DNA of 64,000 bases from Cavia porcellus (GCF_034190915.1 NW_026947491.1:25422101-25486100), one strand, 5' to 3'. Positions 49,601 to 58,403 are shown, numbered from the stretch's first letter. Numbers and translations are program-made. Notes: generated by a model not told the origin, from the sequence alone.

Positions 49601-52600
49601 TAATCTTAGTTCATCAAAAAGAACAGTTTATGCTGTCATTGTTTGATTGATCATTTTTGTGTCAAGATTTTGTAACCTAAGCAACTAGTTCTGAGATAAC
49701 AATATGCAATATATTAACTAGTATTAATTCCCTACTTTTTTCTTTTTTGAAATTCTGTATCATTTCTATCCTTTTTTTCTGTTTTGCTTTTTAAAATAAA
49801 AAGTTAAAAAAAAAAACATATGAAAGTATCAGTTTATGAACCTGAGCGATTCATAACAGAAGAGCTGGTTCAGTTTCTAACCACTGGATTGGAAGACTTG
49901 ATCTCTTGTAAGTAATGGAACACAGAGTAAGATTACACAAGACAAGGTGTTTTGAGATCTGTCAAAACTGGTTTGCAATTTTAGCTTTCAACTGGCCTTA
50001 AGCTTATGTTAGCCATTAATAAAAATGTAGACAAATATCTACTGACCAGGCTGTTAGGAAAATTAGCAAATAATATTTTTACAAGTATCAGTGGTATAAC
50101 TAATAGAAGTAGGTTATCAGCAATAAATTTTCTCCTGAAATCTGTATTAGAATTAACAATTGTTTTTGTTCATGGGATAGCAGGATAGTTAACACTTTTG
50201 CCAAGTTATGTACTACAGTCTTAGATCCTACTCATTTGGAAAAAAAAAAAAAAACCAAGAATTTATAATAAACACAAATAAGCTTTCCAACTGTCTACCT
50301 CAGGATTCAATAAATGAACAGCAGGACTATGAAGTGAATGGTTGGCTGCTTTGAGATGCCATAAAGTCTGTTCCTTTCCTTCCTGTAGAGTGGGTTAGAA
50401 ACATCATCTTTACACACTGAGCGGGAAGAGGCCTCTAACTGCGTCTGTCTCATCTCTCCTGCAGGGTGACAAAGCTCATGAACCGAATGCTCAGAATGCT
50501 CTCCATGCTGGAGTACTTCGTCAACCACAGCTGGGAGTGGAGCACACACAACACAGAGATGCTGATGTCGATGCTGAGTCCTGAGGACCAGAGGGTGAGC
50601 ACAGCCAGGCTGCCAATGGCAGGAAGCTGTGCTGGTCTAGAATTTGGTTATTTGAGCCATCAGATTGATAAAGGTAGTTCTGGTCATAGAGGCGGGTTTA
50701 TTTTATCTCACTTTTGCTAGGAAAACCTGGCAGTGCTATCAGTACAGTCACAGGAAACCAGTTCAATGCAGGTAAGAGCCCCCGGTTCTTGGACTTCAGT
50801 GAAGTCTGTGCTCTGCTGTTTGTTGGTCACTGTGCTGTCCATATCCAGCCGTGTCATTTCTGCTACCAGCCTTGTACTTCGATGGCTTCCGTGGCACACA
50901 GTCTCATTGCCTGCTGCCCCACTGCGTTCTTATGCAATTACAACTGTGGTCCCTCCGCACTGAAGTCAGCCCTGCCCTTGTCCTCTGAAAGGCTGCCCTG
51001 TGGCACACATCCTCCCTGCCACCCTGCCCTGTCACGGCTGTCTGTCCCAGTCAGACCGCCTTCCTACATCTCTTCAGTACTTCACACTGTTTCTTAAAAT
51101 AGACCACCATTTGTCTGACTTTAGCACTGTTTATTTCTTTAGCTTCTGGGTAGTCAAAGGTTAAGCCCTAAAATCTTTCATATCCTAAAATTCACAAACA
51201 CAGAGAGTTTTATGTGTCTGTTTTGTTCAAGTTCCTGTTCTTCTCCCCTTAGAGTTACATGTGTTAGGCATTCCCTGAGCATGTCCTTACTAACAGACTT
51301 TCTTTTTCTTTTTCTTTTTTTTTTTTTTTTTTTTTTTTTTGAGACACCTCTGGCTATGTAGTCCAGGCTTTGAACTTGCAATTCACCACCCTCCTGCCTC
51401 AATCTCCTGAGCCCTGACTCTATAGGCATGTGCCACCATGCCTGGCCTGAACTATTTTAACCAAAAATGATTAAAAGTAGAAAAACAGTTAAAGTTTCAG
51501 TGGCTACTACATATGCTCTCCATATATTTTAGCAAAAGTAATGGTCTTAAATGTAACTGCCAAACTCTGGTATATTGGGAATTCAGTTTGATTTTCCACA
51601 TGGAATCAGAGATTTCAAAGTAGAACCTCATTCAAATCTATCTTAAGAATGTGAAACAGTGTAAAAATAAAACCTTTGTTTATATATGCAAATAAATAAT
51701 ACATAGTGATAAATGGAAAATATACCCAAGAAAAATGATAGAAAGAGCTTGGCTTCAACACATCTAAGCTCTGTGGGACTCTCCTGATATTCTAAAACTC
51801 ACAAAGGTTTCTATACCATGAATTGATATAAACAATAAATGGGTGAAACAAAAATAAAGCACCAAACTGAGGAAAATGCAGACCAGAACATGAAGTCACA
51901 GCTAAGAATACAAATGATAGGGCTACATTAGTTCAGAAGCCTGCAAAGTCGCTGTAGTTAAGCATGGCACTTGTTCCTGAGCTTTCTTATGGTGGCAAAG
52001 TGAACAGGATGATATAATTACAGAGAAATTACTGCCCAAAAGGAGAAAATGTACTGGTGTTGCAAGAAAAACAAAGCTTCTCTCAGTATTTAACTCCAGT
52101 TGAAATGCTCCTGAAGTGCTTCCTCTAAAGGCTGAAAGACATAGTGGGTAATATATCTAAAGCTAATACAGTAACAACTTTTTAAAGTTATTTCTTGTCA
52201 TGTTGTCCCATGAAAGTTGAAAGGAATAAACAAGCGCAAAAGTGTTAACAAATCAGCAAAGGGCAGTTCAGTAAAGAAGTGCTCATTGAATGCTTCTAAT
52301 ATCAAATAGGGATATTGTATTTGGTTGTTACTGCCTCCCAGGTCTAAAATGGTTCTGTCTGATCAATACATAACATTCTCATTTGCAGATAAGAAAGGCA
52401 GAATTAGAGCCCAGAAAACTATTAAATCTTTAAGATGCCAAACATGACATTCTTTACATCTTTACTATTTCCAGCAGATCATAAAGGAAAGATGCACATT
52501 ACTGAAATATATCCACAAGGTTCTCGGAAGTAGCAAGGCCATTTTAAAGTCAAGAAATTTGACTTTTAGTGATAATTTTGTTTTGACAATTTAAACCTTT

Positions 52601-54902
52601 TATTTGGTACAAAGCTTCTATCAAAGACTACCTGTCTGAAAAACAGAAAACTAAGTCTAATTTGGTGATATCCATATAAACTTATGTAAAGATCAAATCA
52701 GAGAATGTGCTATGTAATTAAAAAGTTCTCAGTTGTTAAAATTAAGAAGCTGGGCTGTAATTCAGTGGTGCAGCACCTGCGTGGCATGCACAGTCTGAGG
52801 TTTTTTTTTTCCCTGCACCACAAAAATAAATAAAATAAATGAGATTAATACTAACAGTTAACTTGACTAAAATTTGATAATGAACTCATGCATTCAGCAA
52901 ATACTTACTGAATGCCTACAGTGTGCCAGTTATTGTTCATGGATCATCATTCATTTGAATTAAGATTTTTTTTACTGTAAGATTAAATCCTTTCTTAAGC
53001 CTCAGCTGAAGCTTAATCAGGTTTAACATTTGCTAAGATTTATTAAATATCGAACCATTCTTTTAATGCTGGCAAGTTAATTTTTTTTAATTCTTTCTAA
53101 ATAAATCAACTAAAAACTTCTCATGCCAAACTCACTGATTGACAAGATTCACTCTGCAACACTACCACAAAGGGGGTGGGAAGACTCTGTGTCCTCTTCT
53201 AGTCTTATCTCATCAATGCAGAAATAAAATCGAAAGCAGTTCAGATCTTTGCTTCAGCTCTTCAGTAACAAACCAGAAAATGCATTTGTAATCATGGAAG
53301 AGAAAGTTAAAACCTCTCTCCTTACACTAGAGGCAACCCTTCCTCGGCCCTCTGAGGACCTCTGTCATGTACTACTTGAGGCGCAAATCCCTCCCCAAGC
53401 CCTGGAGACTCGGGAGTCTCCAAAGTTTGCACTTCACTACAGAATGAGGTGTTGTGGGCAGAAGAGAGGACAGTAGGCTTGGGGAAGGCACTAAAATTTA
53501 AGGGAAAAGGCAAAGATGCTTAATTCACTTTGGTCACTAACCTACTATTCTGTCACTATTTTAAAAACAATTGTTCCTCAGGTACTTGAGAATATATACC
53601 AAGCCAATTGCAAACACTCACCAAACGAAGTAATACCAGTTCCCTTATATTTTCCTTGGACTTCCCAAAGCCCCTGGTTGCTGCTTGACTCATGTTTAAA
53701 TGTTTGTATGCAAAGCACAGTGCATATTATCAACACTTCTGAAATGTCAGCACCAACGACCTCTGCTTTAGCAGCATCCAACTTAGGTTTCCCAAGCCGA
53801 ACGTCCCAGATTTACGTAAAGTTTCCCCGGGTGGGCACGGTGGCAGACCCGTGGGACCGCGCCAGCAGCTCACTGTCTTCCCTCACAGATGTTCAACTTC
53901 GACGTGCGCCAGCTCAACTGGCTGGAGTACATCGAGAACTACGTGCTGGGAGTGAAGAAGTACTTGCTGAAAGAGGACATGGCAGGGATCCCGGAAGCCA
54001 GGCAACACTTGAAAAGGTAAGCTCGGTTATACTTAGCGAAACTATTGTGACTCAGCGTTCACAGCAGGCTTGACACGAGCAGGGGAGGGGCGCTGAACTC
54101 CTGGGTTCTCACTGCAGCCCTGTCCTCTGTGCTGTCCTAGAACACACTGCGTCATGTATACTTCCCCGCTCCAGAGGCAAGTATTGGTTTTGGTGTGGCA
54201 TTTTTATCACACGAGTCTCAAAGACAAGCAAGGAACTTGTCCATGATAATACAGTCAGGAAGAAGCCAGTTTTGAACACAAATTTCTGTTTTACTGCCAC
54301 TCTACTATGATGCAGTGTGAAGACTACACAAGGACAGGAACCTGATCATGCTGGTGTGGGGTGTCATTAACCCTGCTTCATTCTCATAACTTTGAGGGAT
54401 GAAGAATTACAGCATGCAGGTAGCAATTCTGGTATAAGAGAAGTCTGTAGTGCAGAGATAAGCATGGAAAAGCATATTGCAAACAGGACTGAAAAGCAGG
54501 CGAAAAACTTCAGAATTCACTCTAATGAACAACCAGCAGCAAAATCCATAATGTGGTATTGAGAGTGAAGTGTATGTTTGAAGCAGTTGTGCTAAGTTTC
54601 AACAGAAGCAGATAAGGGAAAAACTGGAAAAGATGGTGGAAATCTAATTATTCAAAGGATTGTTGTGGAAATACGGAAACTGAAAAGGCCATCAAGTCAG
54701 CAGACACTCAGTATCTAACTTGTTTCTGTCTGTCCCCAGGCTCCGAAACATTCACTACCTCTTTAATGTCGCCCTCTTTCTCATCATCTGGCGCCTGCTC
54801 ATTGCACGATGGCAGATGGCACGGAACATCTGGTTCTTCATTGTTACCTACTGCTTCAAGTTCCTGTCCTACTTCCGGGCATCCAGCACACTTAAGTTCT
54901 AA
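16390..54902 (+). CDS. FAR2: Fatty acyl-CoA reductase 2, complete spliced coding sequence (11 coding exons)
   Basis: FAR2 reduces saturated long-chain acyl-CoA to fatty alcohol with NADPH at the peroxisome, supplying wax-ester and ether-lipid synthesis (family knowledge). Coding exons: 16390-16578, 31910-32085, 32311-32490, 35465-35642, 36719-36763, 39273-39391, 40103-40170, 46336-46507, 50465-50594, 53889-54016, 54740-54902. They total 1548 nt, which is 515 codons plus TAA, equal to human FAR2. Seen in the translation: the N-terminal Rossmann glycine motif TGATGFLG at residues 16-23, the YTYTK (YxxxK) catalytic motif at 204-208, a FAR C-terminal domain from about residue 350, and two hydrophobic C-terminal segments at about 468-484 and 491-508. 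FAR2 rather than FAR1 is chosen because the residues follow my memory of human FAR2 almost throughout. There are no frameshifts or internal stops. At residue 420, Met replaces the Val I recall in human. Confidence 0.96.
16579..22067. other. FAR2 intron 2, first part: nothing recognised
   Basis: No SINE, exon or known repeat stood out. Open frames here are short and carry no family similarity. Confidence 0.4.
22068..22146 (-). mobile_element. Old ID-like SINE fragment
   Basis: On the + strand it reads taggtgctaaggatggaact and gctttaccactgagttacac, the reverse of a diverged ID-like body. Confidence 0.55.
22600..22830 (+). mobile_element. Probable L1 3'-region fragment
   Basis: tatagtaacaaaactggagc, then caatctgagtattctagaat, resembles the L1 3' region consensus. 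Diverged, in FAR2 intron 2. Confidence 0.4.
24544..24640 (+). repeat. (GGGAA)n/(GGGGA)8 G-quadruplex-type tract
   Basis: Purine-only tract in FAR2 intron 2. Positions 24581-24620 are eight perfect GGGGA/AGGGG units, preceded by GGGAA units and followed by GA repeats. Confidence 0.95.
24931..25032 (-). mobile_element. B1-like SINE
   Basis: T-run followed by ttgcctaggctgggtcctaa, tgatcctctgcctcagtctc and gtgctggtattaca: a reverse-oriented B1. Confidence 0.7.
25033..26550. other. FAR2 intron 2, middle: nothing recognised
   Basis: AT-rich unique-looking intron without recognisable genes or repeats, up to the left LTR of the ERV. Confidence 0.4.
26551..26885 (-). repeat. 3' LTR of the minus-strand ERV
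   Basis: Partner of the LTR at 30232-30585. On the minus strand it would start TGTTGGGAG, directly after a purine run reading gagggaga, as expected of a 3' LTR behind a polypurine tract. The left end is approximate. Confidence 0.68.
29078..29182 (+). mobile_element. ID-like tRNA-derived SINE, full length, copy 2
   Basis: A-box TAGCTCAGCGG, anticodon-arm-like CCTGC/GCAGG hairpin, B box GTTCGATCC, and tail ACCGATAAAAAATGAAAAAG then A-rich. Exact 13 bp target-site duplication agttaatggtatt at 29065-29077 and 29183-29195. Inserted in the minus-strand ERV. Confidence 0.94.
29903..30023 (+). mobile_element. ID-like tRNA-derived SINE, full length, copy 3
   Basis: Same family, with the tail variant GGTACCAGTAAAAATAC followed by A-rich and GAA-rich sequence. 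Exact 10 bp target-site duplication tagtacaaca at 29893-29902 and 30024-30033. Inserted in the ERV less than 1 kb from copy 2. Confidence 0.92.
30214..30231 (-). other. Retroviral primer-binding site, tRNA-Lys type
   Basis: Plus-strand bases GTCCCTGTTTGGGTGTCC differ from the reverse complement of the standard Lys3 primer-binding site at four of 18 positions, three of them C-to-T changes. It abuts the LTR edge, as required for reverse-transcription priming. Confidence 0.65.
30232..30585 (-). repeat. 5' LTR of the minus-strand ERV
   Basis: This matches 26551-26885 along its length, for example in the parts reading aaaggatggagag, aggaaaggaact and tcagctctgcac. The left edge is placed just after the primer-binding-site complement ending at 30231. 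The right edge is approximate because the terminal bases have diverged. Confidence 0.7.
31910..32085 (+). CDS. FAR2: FAR2 coding exon 2 (residues 64-122)
   Basis: The acceptor tttcag ends at 31909 and the donor gtaatt begins at 32086. The exon begins LFEKVKE and ends FDDPL plus two bases of Arg122 (phase 2). It encodes the second part of the Rossmann fold, including the FHCAATVRF stretch conserved in acyl-CoA reductases. It is separated from the previous exon by a 15.3 kb intron. Confidence 0.95.
32311..32490 (+). CDS. FAR2: FAR2 coding exon 3 (residues 122-182)
   Basis: The acceptor ctttgcag ends at 32310 and the donor gtgagt begins at 32491. The exon reads [10 protein letters not shown] through KKIIDSM and splits Glu182 across the junction. 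It carries the STAFSNCN stretch; human has Tyr where this animal has Phe, from memory. Only a 225 bp intron separates it from the preceding exon. Confidence 0.95.
34108..34218 (+). mobile_element. ID-like tRNA-derived SINE, full length, copy 4
   Basis: A-box TAGCTCAGCGG, same CCTGC/GCAGG arm, B-box-like GTTCGGTCC, and tail ACCGATAAAAAGGAAAAAG then A-rich. Exact 15 bp target-site duplication aagataaacattatg at 34093-34107 and 34219-34233. Lies in FAR2 intron 4. Confidence 0.94.
34769..35260 (+). repeat. Degenerate (ATCT/TCAT)n array
   Basis: About 490 bases made mostly of TATC, CATC and GTCATC variants in FAR2 intron 4, about 200 bases before exon 4. It holds long open frames (up to 260 codons from 34506) rich in Ser, Ile, Tyr and His, which are artefacts of the repeat lacking stop codons. 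Confidence 0.92.
35465..35642 (+). CDS. FAR2: FAR2 coding exon 4 (residues 182-241, catalytic YxxxK)
   Basis: The acceptor ccttcag ends at 35464 and the donor gtacgc begins at 35643. The exon starts by completing Glu182 and then reads [10 protein letters not shown]. The short-chain-dehydrogenase-type catalytic motif YTYTK falls at residues 204-208, followed by the [12 protein letters not shown] stretch typical of FAR proteins. It ends in phase 0 at Pro241. Confidence 0.95.
35958..36018. repeat. Perfect 28 bp inverted repeat, 5 bp spacer
   Basis: Left arm 35958-35985, right arm 35991-36018, spacer ctctt. The arms are exact reverse complements. The right arm itself contains a perfect 13 bp inverted repeat (tttattgttacta, then gta, then its complement). 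Located in FAR2 intron 5. Confidence 0.95.
36719..36763 (+). CDS. FAR2: FAR2 coding exon 5, 45 nt small exon (residues 242-256)
   Basis: The acceptor cttttcag ends at 36718 and the donor gtatgt begins at 36764. The exon encodes exactly 15 residues, [15 protein letters not shown], bounded by phase-0 introns on both sides, so skipping it would keep the frame. The residues match the human FAR2 segment between EPFP and GKGFLR. Confidence 0.93.
38366..39075 (-). mobile_element. L1 3'-end fragment, reversed
   Basis: On the + strand it shows the antisense of the L1 ORF2 end and 3' region: tatccatgcatccgtag-like, ccttgtgccacagtagtaca, ccataatggttaagccagtt, tattctagatattagtcctc. Broken by stops, in FAR2 intron 6. 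Confidence 0.75.
39273..39391 (+). CDS. FAR2: FAR2 coding exon 6 (residues 257-296)
   Basis: The acceptor cctgtgcag ends at 39272 and the donor gtatgg begins at 39392. The exon encodes [20 protein letters not shown] onward through WYTAVH, and splits Arg296. This is the conserved FAR segment that follows the Rossmann core. Confidence 0.95.
40103..40170 (+). CDS. FAR2: FAR2 coding exon 7 (residues 296-319)
   Basis: The acceptor attcacag ends at 40102 and the donor gtgagt begins at 40171. The exon encodes [13 protein letters not shown] then LNPCNWLKM and ends with the first base of Gly319. The CTSGN stretch corresponds to the ITSGN stretch I recall in human. Confidence 0.94.
40585..41700 (-). 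mobile_element. L1 ORF2 fragment, reversed
   Basis: Antisense of L1 ORF2: attttgcgtctgttttcatt, aggaaattggcctgtatttc, aagaaccagctcttcaattt, tgtcccataggttgtgttgt. Frames are broken. The right limit is uncertain, and later parts of the element may reach about 42250. Confidence 0.7.
43100..43700. other. GC-rich block in FAR2 intron 8, unassigned
   Basis: Clearly more GC-rich and CpG-containing than the surrounding AT-rich intron. Long open frames in several registers result from the base composition. None resembles a protein I know. It lies beyond the 5' side of a reversed L1, so it could be an L1 5' UTR or an LTR. No exon junctions are evident. Confidence 0.4.
43709..43818 (-). mobile_element. 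B1-like SINE fragment with (TTTTG)n tail
   Basis: A (gtttt)n run at 43709-43745 leads into gagacagagtcttgctgctc and then cttgctttgaaac: the 3' part of a reversed B1 with an A-rich tail that has become a pentanucleotide microsatellite. Confidence 0.6.
44425..45600 (-). mobile_element. Second L1 ORF2 fragment, reversed, split by an ID-like SINE
   Basis: Antisense L1 ORF2: aatgcatagaactgcaattg, then acaatgttgaatagaagtgg (45119-45138), and further right ttggattcacttggttaata and tttggtaaaatcacctgtaa. It covers ORF2 sequence overlapping that at 40585, so it is a separate copy. One ID-like SINE (45167-45227) interrupts it and another lies at its right end. Confidence 0.7.
45167..45227 (-). mobile_element. 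Old ID-like SINE inside L1
   Basis: ggtaccaggaatcaaactca, then gaactatatctctggcc: the reverse complement of the ID-like body. An (ATT)n run at 45149-45165 replaces its A-rich tail. It splits a minus-strand L1 fragment. Confidence 0.7.
45615..45688 (-). mobile_element. ID-like SINE inside L1
   Basis: ggcaccagggattcaactca, then tgctgagctaaatccctggc: the reverse complement of the same ID-like family, older than the five + strand copies. Preceded by a (TTG)n run. Confidence 0.75.
45840..45940 (+). repeat. A/G-rich low-complexity tract
   Basis: Runs of AAAC, AAAG and GGAAA with few pyrimidines. No gene. It looks like the tail of a degenerate SINE whose body precedes it. Confidence 0.6.
46336..46507 (+). 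CDS. FAR2: FAR2 coding exon 8 (residues 319-376)
   Basis: The acceptor tttctcag ends at 46335 and the donor gtgagg begins at 46508. The exon encodes [19 protein letters not shown] onward through LTGRKP and splits Arg376. It starts the C-terminal FAR domain. The 6.2 kb intron before it is full of L1 sequence. Confidence 0.95.
46637..46694 (+). repeat. (CA)n microsatellite
   Basis: A near-perfect CA run, with a looser CACG/CATA prelude from about 46613. It starts about 110 bases after the FAR2 exon 8 donor. Confidence 0.95.
46727..46935 (+). mobile_element. Diverged composite B1 + ID-like SINE
   Basis: B1 half (cacatacttgtaattccaaa, gcaagttcaagcccaggct) followed by an ID-like half (ggctggggatgtagctctgt, gttccattcccagtac). 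Confidence 0.65.
47613..47710 (+). mobile_element. ID-like tRNA-derived SINE, full length, copy 5
   Basis: Same family with minor changes (GGCATAAGTGCCTGCCCTGC; GGTACTGATAAAA). Exact 12 bp target-site duplication aaaaagtggcct at 47601-47612 and 47711-47722. Lies in FAR2 intron 9. Confidence 0.93.
48350..48610 (-). mobile_element. L1 3'-region fragment, reversed
   Basis: attcccctgattgctggagg-like sequence followed by tttgtttattggacattcaa and gtctgcttctgttctttgcc, the usual antisense of the L1 3' part. In FAR2 intron 9. Confidence 0.5.
49335..49430 (+). mobile_element. Possible L1 3' UTR fragment
   Basis: tactcataagtgaaataaat, then caaactcacatttataaata, resembles the L1 3' end motif for the + orientation. 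Short and diverged. Confidence 0.35.
50465..50594 (+). CDS. FAR2: FAR2 coding exon 9 (residues 376-419)
   Basis: The acceptor ctcctgcag ends at 50464 and the donor gtgagc begins at 50595. The exon encodes [18 protein letters not shown] onward through SPEDQR and ends in phase 0. It belongs to the helical C-terminal FAR domain. Confidence 0.95.
51301..51449 (-). mobile_element. B1-like SINE with long T-run
   Basis: A T-run at 51318-51340 is followed by gagacacctctggctatgta, gtccaggctttgaacttgc and gccaccatgcctggcc: a reversed B1 close to full length, in FAR2 intron 10. Confidence 0.85.
51450..53888. other. FAR2 intron 10, remainder
   Basis: Apart from one ID-like fragment at 52749 nothing is recognised. 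An open frame of 185 codons at 53516-54073 runs over the next FAR2 exon in a different register and is a shadow. Confidence 0.45.
52749..52840 (+). mobile_element. ID-like SINE fragment
   Basis: gctgggctgtaattcagtgg, then gcacctgcgtggcatgcac and an A-rich end after a T-run. Confidence 0.55.
53889..54016 (+). CDS. FAR2: FAR2 coding exon 10 (residues 420-462)
   Basis: The acceptor ccctcacag ends at 53888 and the donor gtaagc begins at 54017. The exon encodes [18 protein letters not shown] onward through ARQHLK and splits Arg462. It is the most conserved part of the C-terminal domain in this copy. Confidence 0.95.
54740..54902 (+). CDS. FAR2: FAR2 terminal coding exon (residues 462-515 and stop)
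   Basis: The acceptor tgtccccag ends at 54739. The exon encodes [20 protein letters not shown] through ASSTLKF, followed by TAA at 54900-54902. Two hydrophobic stretches (about residues 468-484 and 491-508) fit the C-terminal membrane anchor region of FAR proteins. Confidence 0.95.
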
Positions 54903-56611
54903 GAACGTGCAGCAGTCAGCTTCACTGGCACCCTTCCATACCTCTAGAACAGTAAGCTGTGGTTCTCACGACTGGGAAGTAATGAGTGTGCCCATGCTCT
55001 CCAGTGGCAAACATGACTGTGTATTCAGCCCTGTTTCCTAACGGTACATTCTTTTTATTTCAGCAAGAGAACGTACGTCATAAGCCCACCTATAGCTGTA
55101 TGTATTTTATGAAAAAGTCACTTCCAGATGGTTTTCTGATACTCTATGCTCCTGCACATTAAACATCAAAGTGCTACCGTTGTTCTACATTTAGCTTTTA
55201 AGACAGTTAATTCAACACAATAAATATGGAGAAACACAGGGTAAAAGCCAAAAGCTTTAAGACAAAAGGCAGAACGTTTGAGCCCTAGAAATCAAGGTAA
55301 GAATAGGGCTCTAAACATCCTCATAGAAGCTGTGAAACACCACTGCCATGGGAAATGTCTAAATCTTGGCGGGGAGGGGGCGACACTAGAAACATTAATT
55401 ACGGTTTTACCATTTTTATATATGCTTCAGTCTAGAAATTAGTATAAATAATACACATAGTATGAGAACTTAAACATTTATATTAGGGACTCTAGTCTTC
55501 TCACAGTGGAAGTTTTATTCTACATCTTTTTAATCAGTAGTTTTCCTGATCTTTATTTCTTGGAGACAGGGTCTTGCAAGATCTCAGGTTGGTCTTGAAC
55601 TCAAGAATTCTCCTGTCTCAGCTTCCCAAGTTTTGGGATTACAGCCATGTATCATCATACCTGGCTTTCCTGATAATCTTGAGTTATCTTCTTACTCACT
55701 GAAGTTTTTCGAAGCCTTTATATTTAAGGTTATTTTACTGGGGCCTCAGCTGGTGTGGCTAACTGGAGAGGGAAAAGCTCTCATAGATCAGAATTATAAA
55801 AATCTAGGCACCTAATCTTTCTCATTAAAGAAAGCAAAATTTGAGATAAAAACTTAAAATTCTAATTTTAGTGTTTCATAAAGTGGACAAGATCACAGGA
55901 GGTAAGAGTTCTGACCATTCTAACTCTATGTTAACCGTACAATACAGTGTACCATAGAGAAGCAGAGGCTTATTTTGCTTAAAATGTTTTCCATATATTA
56001 CATAGTAAAAACGTTATATTTTCAGATTTCTGTACTAATAATTGTTATTCCCACTTTCCTCATCTTTTGAGATCAGTGCATGTTAGGTTTTTTTGGTTTT
56101 TTTTTTTGCTAACATGTACTATTACTCAAATATAGCATCTGGGACCCAACTAACTAAAAAGTAATCATTATATAACCAGTTGAAAACTACACAGGTTTAA
56201 AATGTTAACACAGAATAAAATGTTTCTGCTCACTTTTTAGAATAACTGATATTCAAGAAGTGCACAAATTCCTACAGGCAGTAGAGTATTTGAGACCTTC
56301 CTGGGTTACATGGAGGCATTTTGGGGAAACCCTTCTGCAGTGACTTTTCCACATAATCTAAGATCTGGGGACCACTGTCCATGGCAGAAAACTCCGCTCT
56401 GAGCAAGCACTGCTGTTGTGTACTTTGAGATGCCTGCATAATACTTCTGAGACACAGCAGTTAAAATAAAAATTATGGGGATAAAATTATGAAATCAGTA
56501 TTCAATGGAATTGGATAAAAATGGTTCTAAGAATTGACTATCTTTTAATTACTGTAAGTTTGATCACTTCATTAACTCCACTGATCACATTTTGACTCTG
56601 GACTAAATAAA
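54903..56611 (+). promoter_or_regulatory. FAR2: FAR2 3' UTR region with candidate poly(A) signals
   Basis: No gene follows the FAR2 stop on the + strand. Candidate cleavage signals are ATTAAA at 55158-55163 and AATAAA at 55219-55224, 56214-56219, 56465-56470 and 56606-56611. The last is followed about 30 bases on by a GT-rich run (around 56638-56650), the usual downstream element, so it is a plausible distal site. A minus-strand B1-like SINE lies inside. Which signal is used cannot be read from the sequence. Confidence 0.45.
55552..55665 (-). mobile_element. B1-like SINE in FAR2 3' flank
   Basis: gagacagggtcttgcaagat, then gcttcccaagttttgggatt and acagccatgtatca: a reversed B1. Confidence 0.75.
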
Positions 56612-58276
56612 CTTTGAATCAGAAAACACTCTTCCTCAGTGTTGTCTTTTAACAGCTGACTACTGCAGATCTCCCCAGACACCTCTCACCAGGAGAAAGG
56701 AAAAGTCTTTTGAAGAACTCTTCAACCATATCAAAACACAGGAATAACTCAGATGAACATAAACATACAGACACATACTGCTTCGCTATTTTCTGACACC
56801 ATCATTATAGCAAAGGAAGTCCCTAGCAATTAATTACAGAATGTTACTTGAATGCTTAACATATACTACTCCTTTGGAGAAGAGATGAAGAGTACAAGGA
56901 ATCAGCACCTATGTTTTTAAAAAAGATCTTGTAACACCCATCTTCTACACTCACATTTGATACAGTACCAAATATTATAGACAGTCACTGCTTAACACTA
57001 TTAACACTGGAAAAAACTGGGGCAGATGGGCAACCATCAGAAAAACGCTTCTCTTACAATAACCTGCTATCACCTCCAATTAACATTCTTTTACATCTTT
57101 AGAATCTTGAAATAGACAAGCCTAACATCCACATAATCCATCTCACAACATATATAAAAATCAGCCAACAGTTGGCAAAAACATCATGGCTACTTTTTCA
57201 GAATTTCTCTTCTATTGTCTGGGAATCCAAGTGTGTGTAAGAAGCAAAAGAATGGAAAAATGCTTGGAGTACTTTCAAAAATGGTTATAAAAACTGACAC
57301 TAGAAATTGCTGGTTATAAGGTAAGAGAGTGATACTGTAATCCCGTGTAGTGCAGCTATTACTATAGCAAAAGACATTAGGTGAAATTCAGTTTAAATAG
57401 GCAGAAATGTCCTTCTGATGATACTGGAACATTTTAAGTGTGTAGGGATTTTATTAACCTATACTTAGGTTAATAGGGATTTTATTTGAAATATTGATTG
57501 TAACCAGAACTGAGTATGGGTGGAGAGTAGGGAAACCTATGTCAATTTTAGAAAAATACAGAAATAAAAGCTTAGCCTGCGGGTATTCTCAGGGACTTAG
57601 GTTTGACAAAACAAACAAACAAAAAAGGTAAATATGAACAACAAAGTGGTTTGTATAATGGCCTGATAAAAAAGGAAGAATTTAGTTATACTTACTCAAA
57701 CTACTGCTCTCCTAAACAGCTTTCCTTAGTATTTTTTCCCACGCCTTCTCATTAAGGCCTGAGTGGGCTTACATTCAAATTATTATATAAGATCACATAA
57801 ATGAGCTACAATATCTGAAAGTTTTAGCTTTTTGTTAAACATCCAATATTAGGAATTTTGAAAACAAAACTAAATGCTTTACTAATTGTAGTCTTTATAT
57901 TCAACTCTGTAAACAGGTTTATAGGCACACGAGTCAACTGTTCAATTTTCTGCTTTCACCTTTAAGTACAAAATCCAATCCCAGAGCGTTTTAGCTCTAT
58001 TTGAAGGAAAAGCAAACTTAAGTGATATTTAAAGATTCATATAGTTTTCCTCGAGAAAAAAATTTAAGAGGAACTGAGGTTGCTTTGGAGTAACATGATC
58101 TTAATTTTCTACCAGTATGAAAAAACTAAGAAAAACATTTTATAATTTGTCATTTTATTTAGAATTCAAATATTTTTGAGACAATTTTTTTTTATGTTTT
58201 TCCTCCTTAAAAAGCTACAAAAAGGAAAAAGAGAATCCAAATAAATCAGTTTTCTACTCTTAAAATAATGCAAAAC
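56612..58276. other. FAR2-ERGIC2 intergenic or 3' UTR sequence
   Basis: AT-rich, without genes. Contains the small inverted repeat at 57443-57486. Confidence 0.45.
57443..57486. repeat. 9 bp inverted repeat between 13 bp direct repeats
   Basis: attaaccta (57453-57461) and taggttaat (57466-57474) are complementary. The unit tagggattttatt occurs at both 57443-57455 and 57474-57486. Confidence 0.9.
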
Positions 58277-58403
58277 TGCCAGGCACGGTGGCACATACCT
58301 ATAATCCTAGCACTTGGAAGTCTGGGGCAGGATTGTTGCACGTCAGAGACCAGCCTGAACTGCATAGACACCCTTTCTCAAAAAGATCCAAAAAAAAAAA
58401 AAA
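58277..58403 (+). mobile_element. B1-like SINE
   Basis: gccaggcacggtggcacata, cctataatcctagcacttgg and agagaccagcctgaactgca, with an A-rich tail to about 58403. Confidence 0.85.

Noticed and set aside
53516..54073. 185-codon open frame overlapping FAR2 exon 10
   Set aside because: It reads the exon in the wrong register. The spliced FAR2 frame with canonical junctions explains the conservation.
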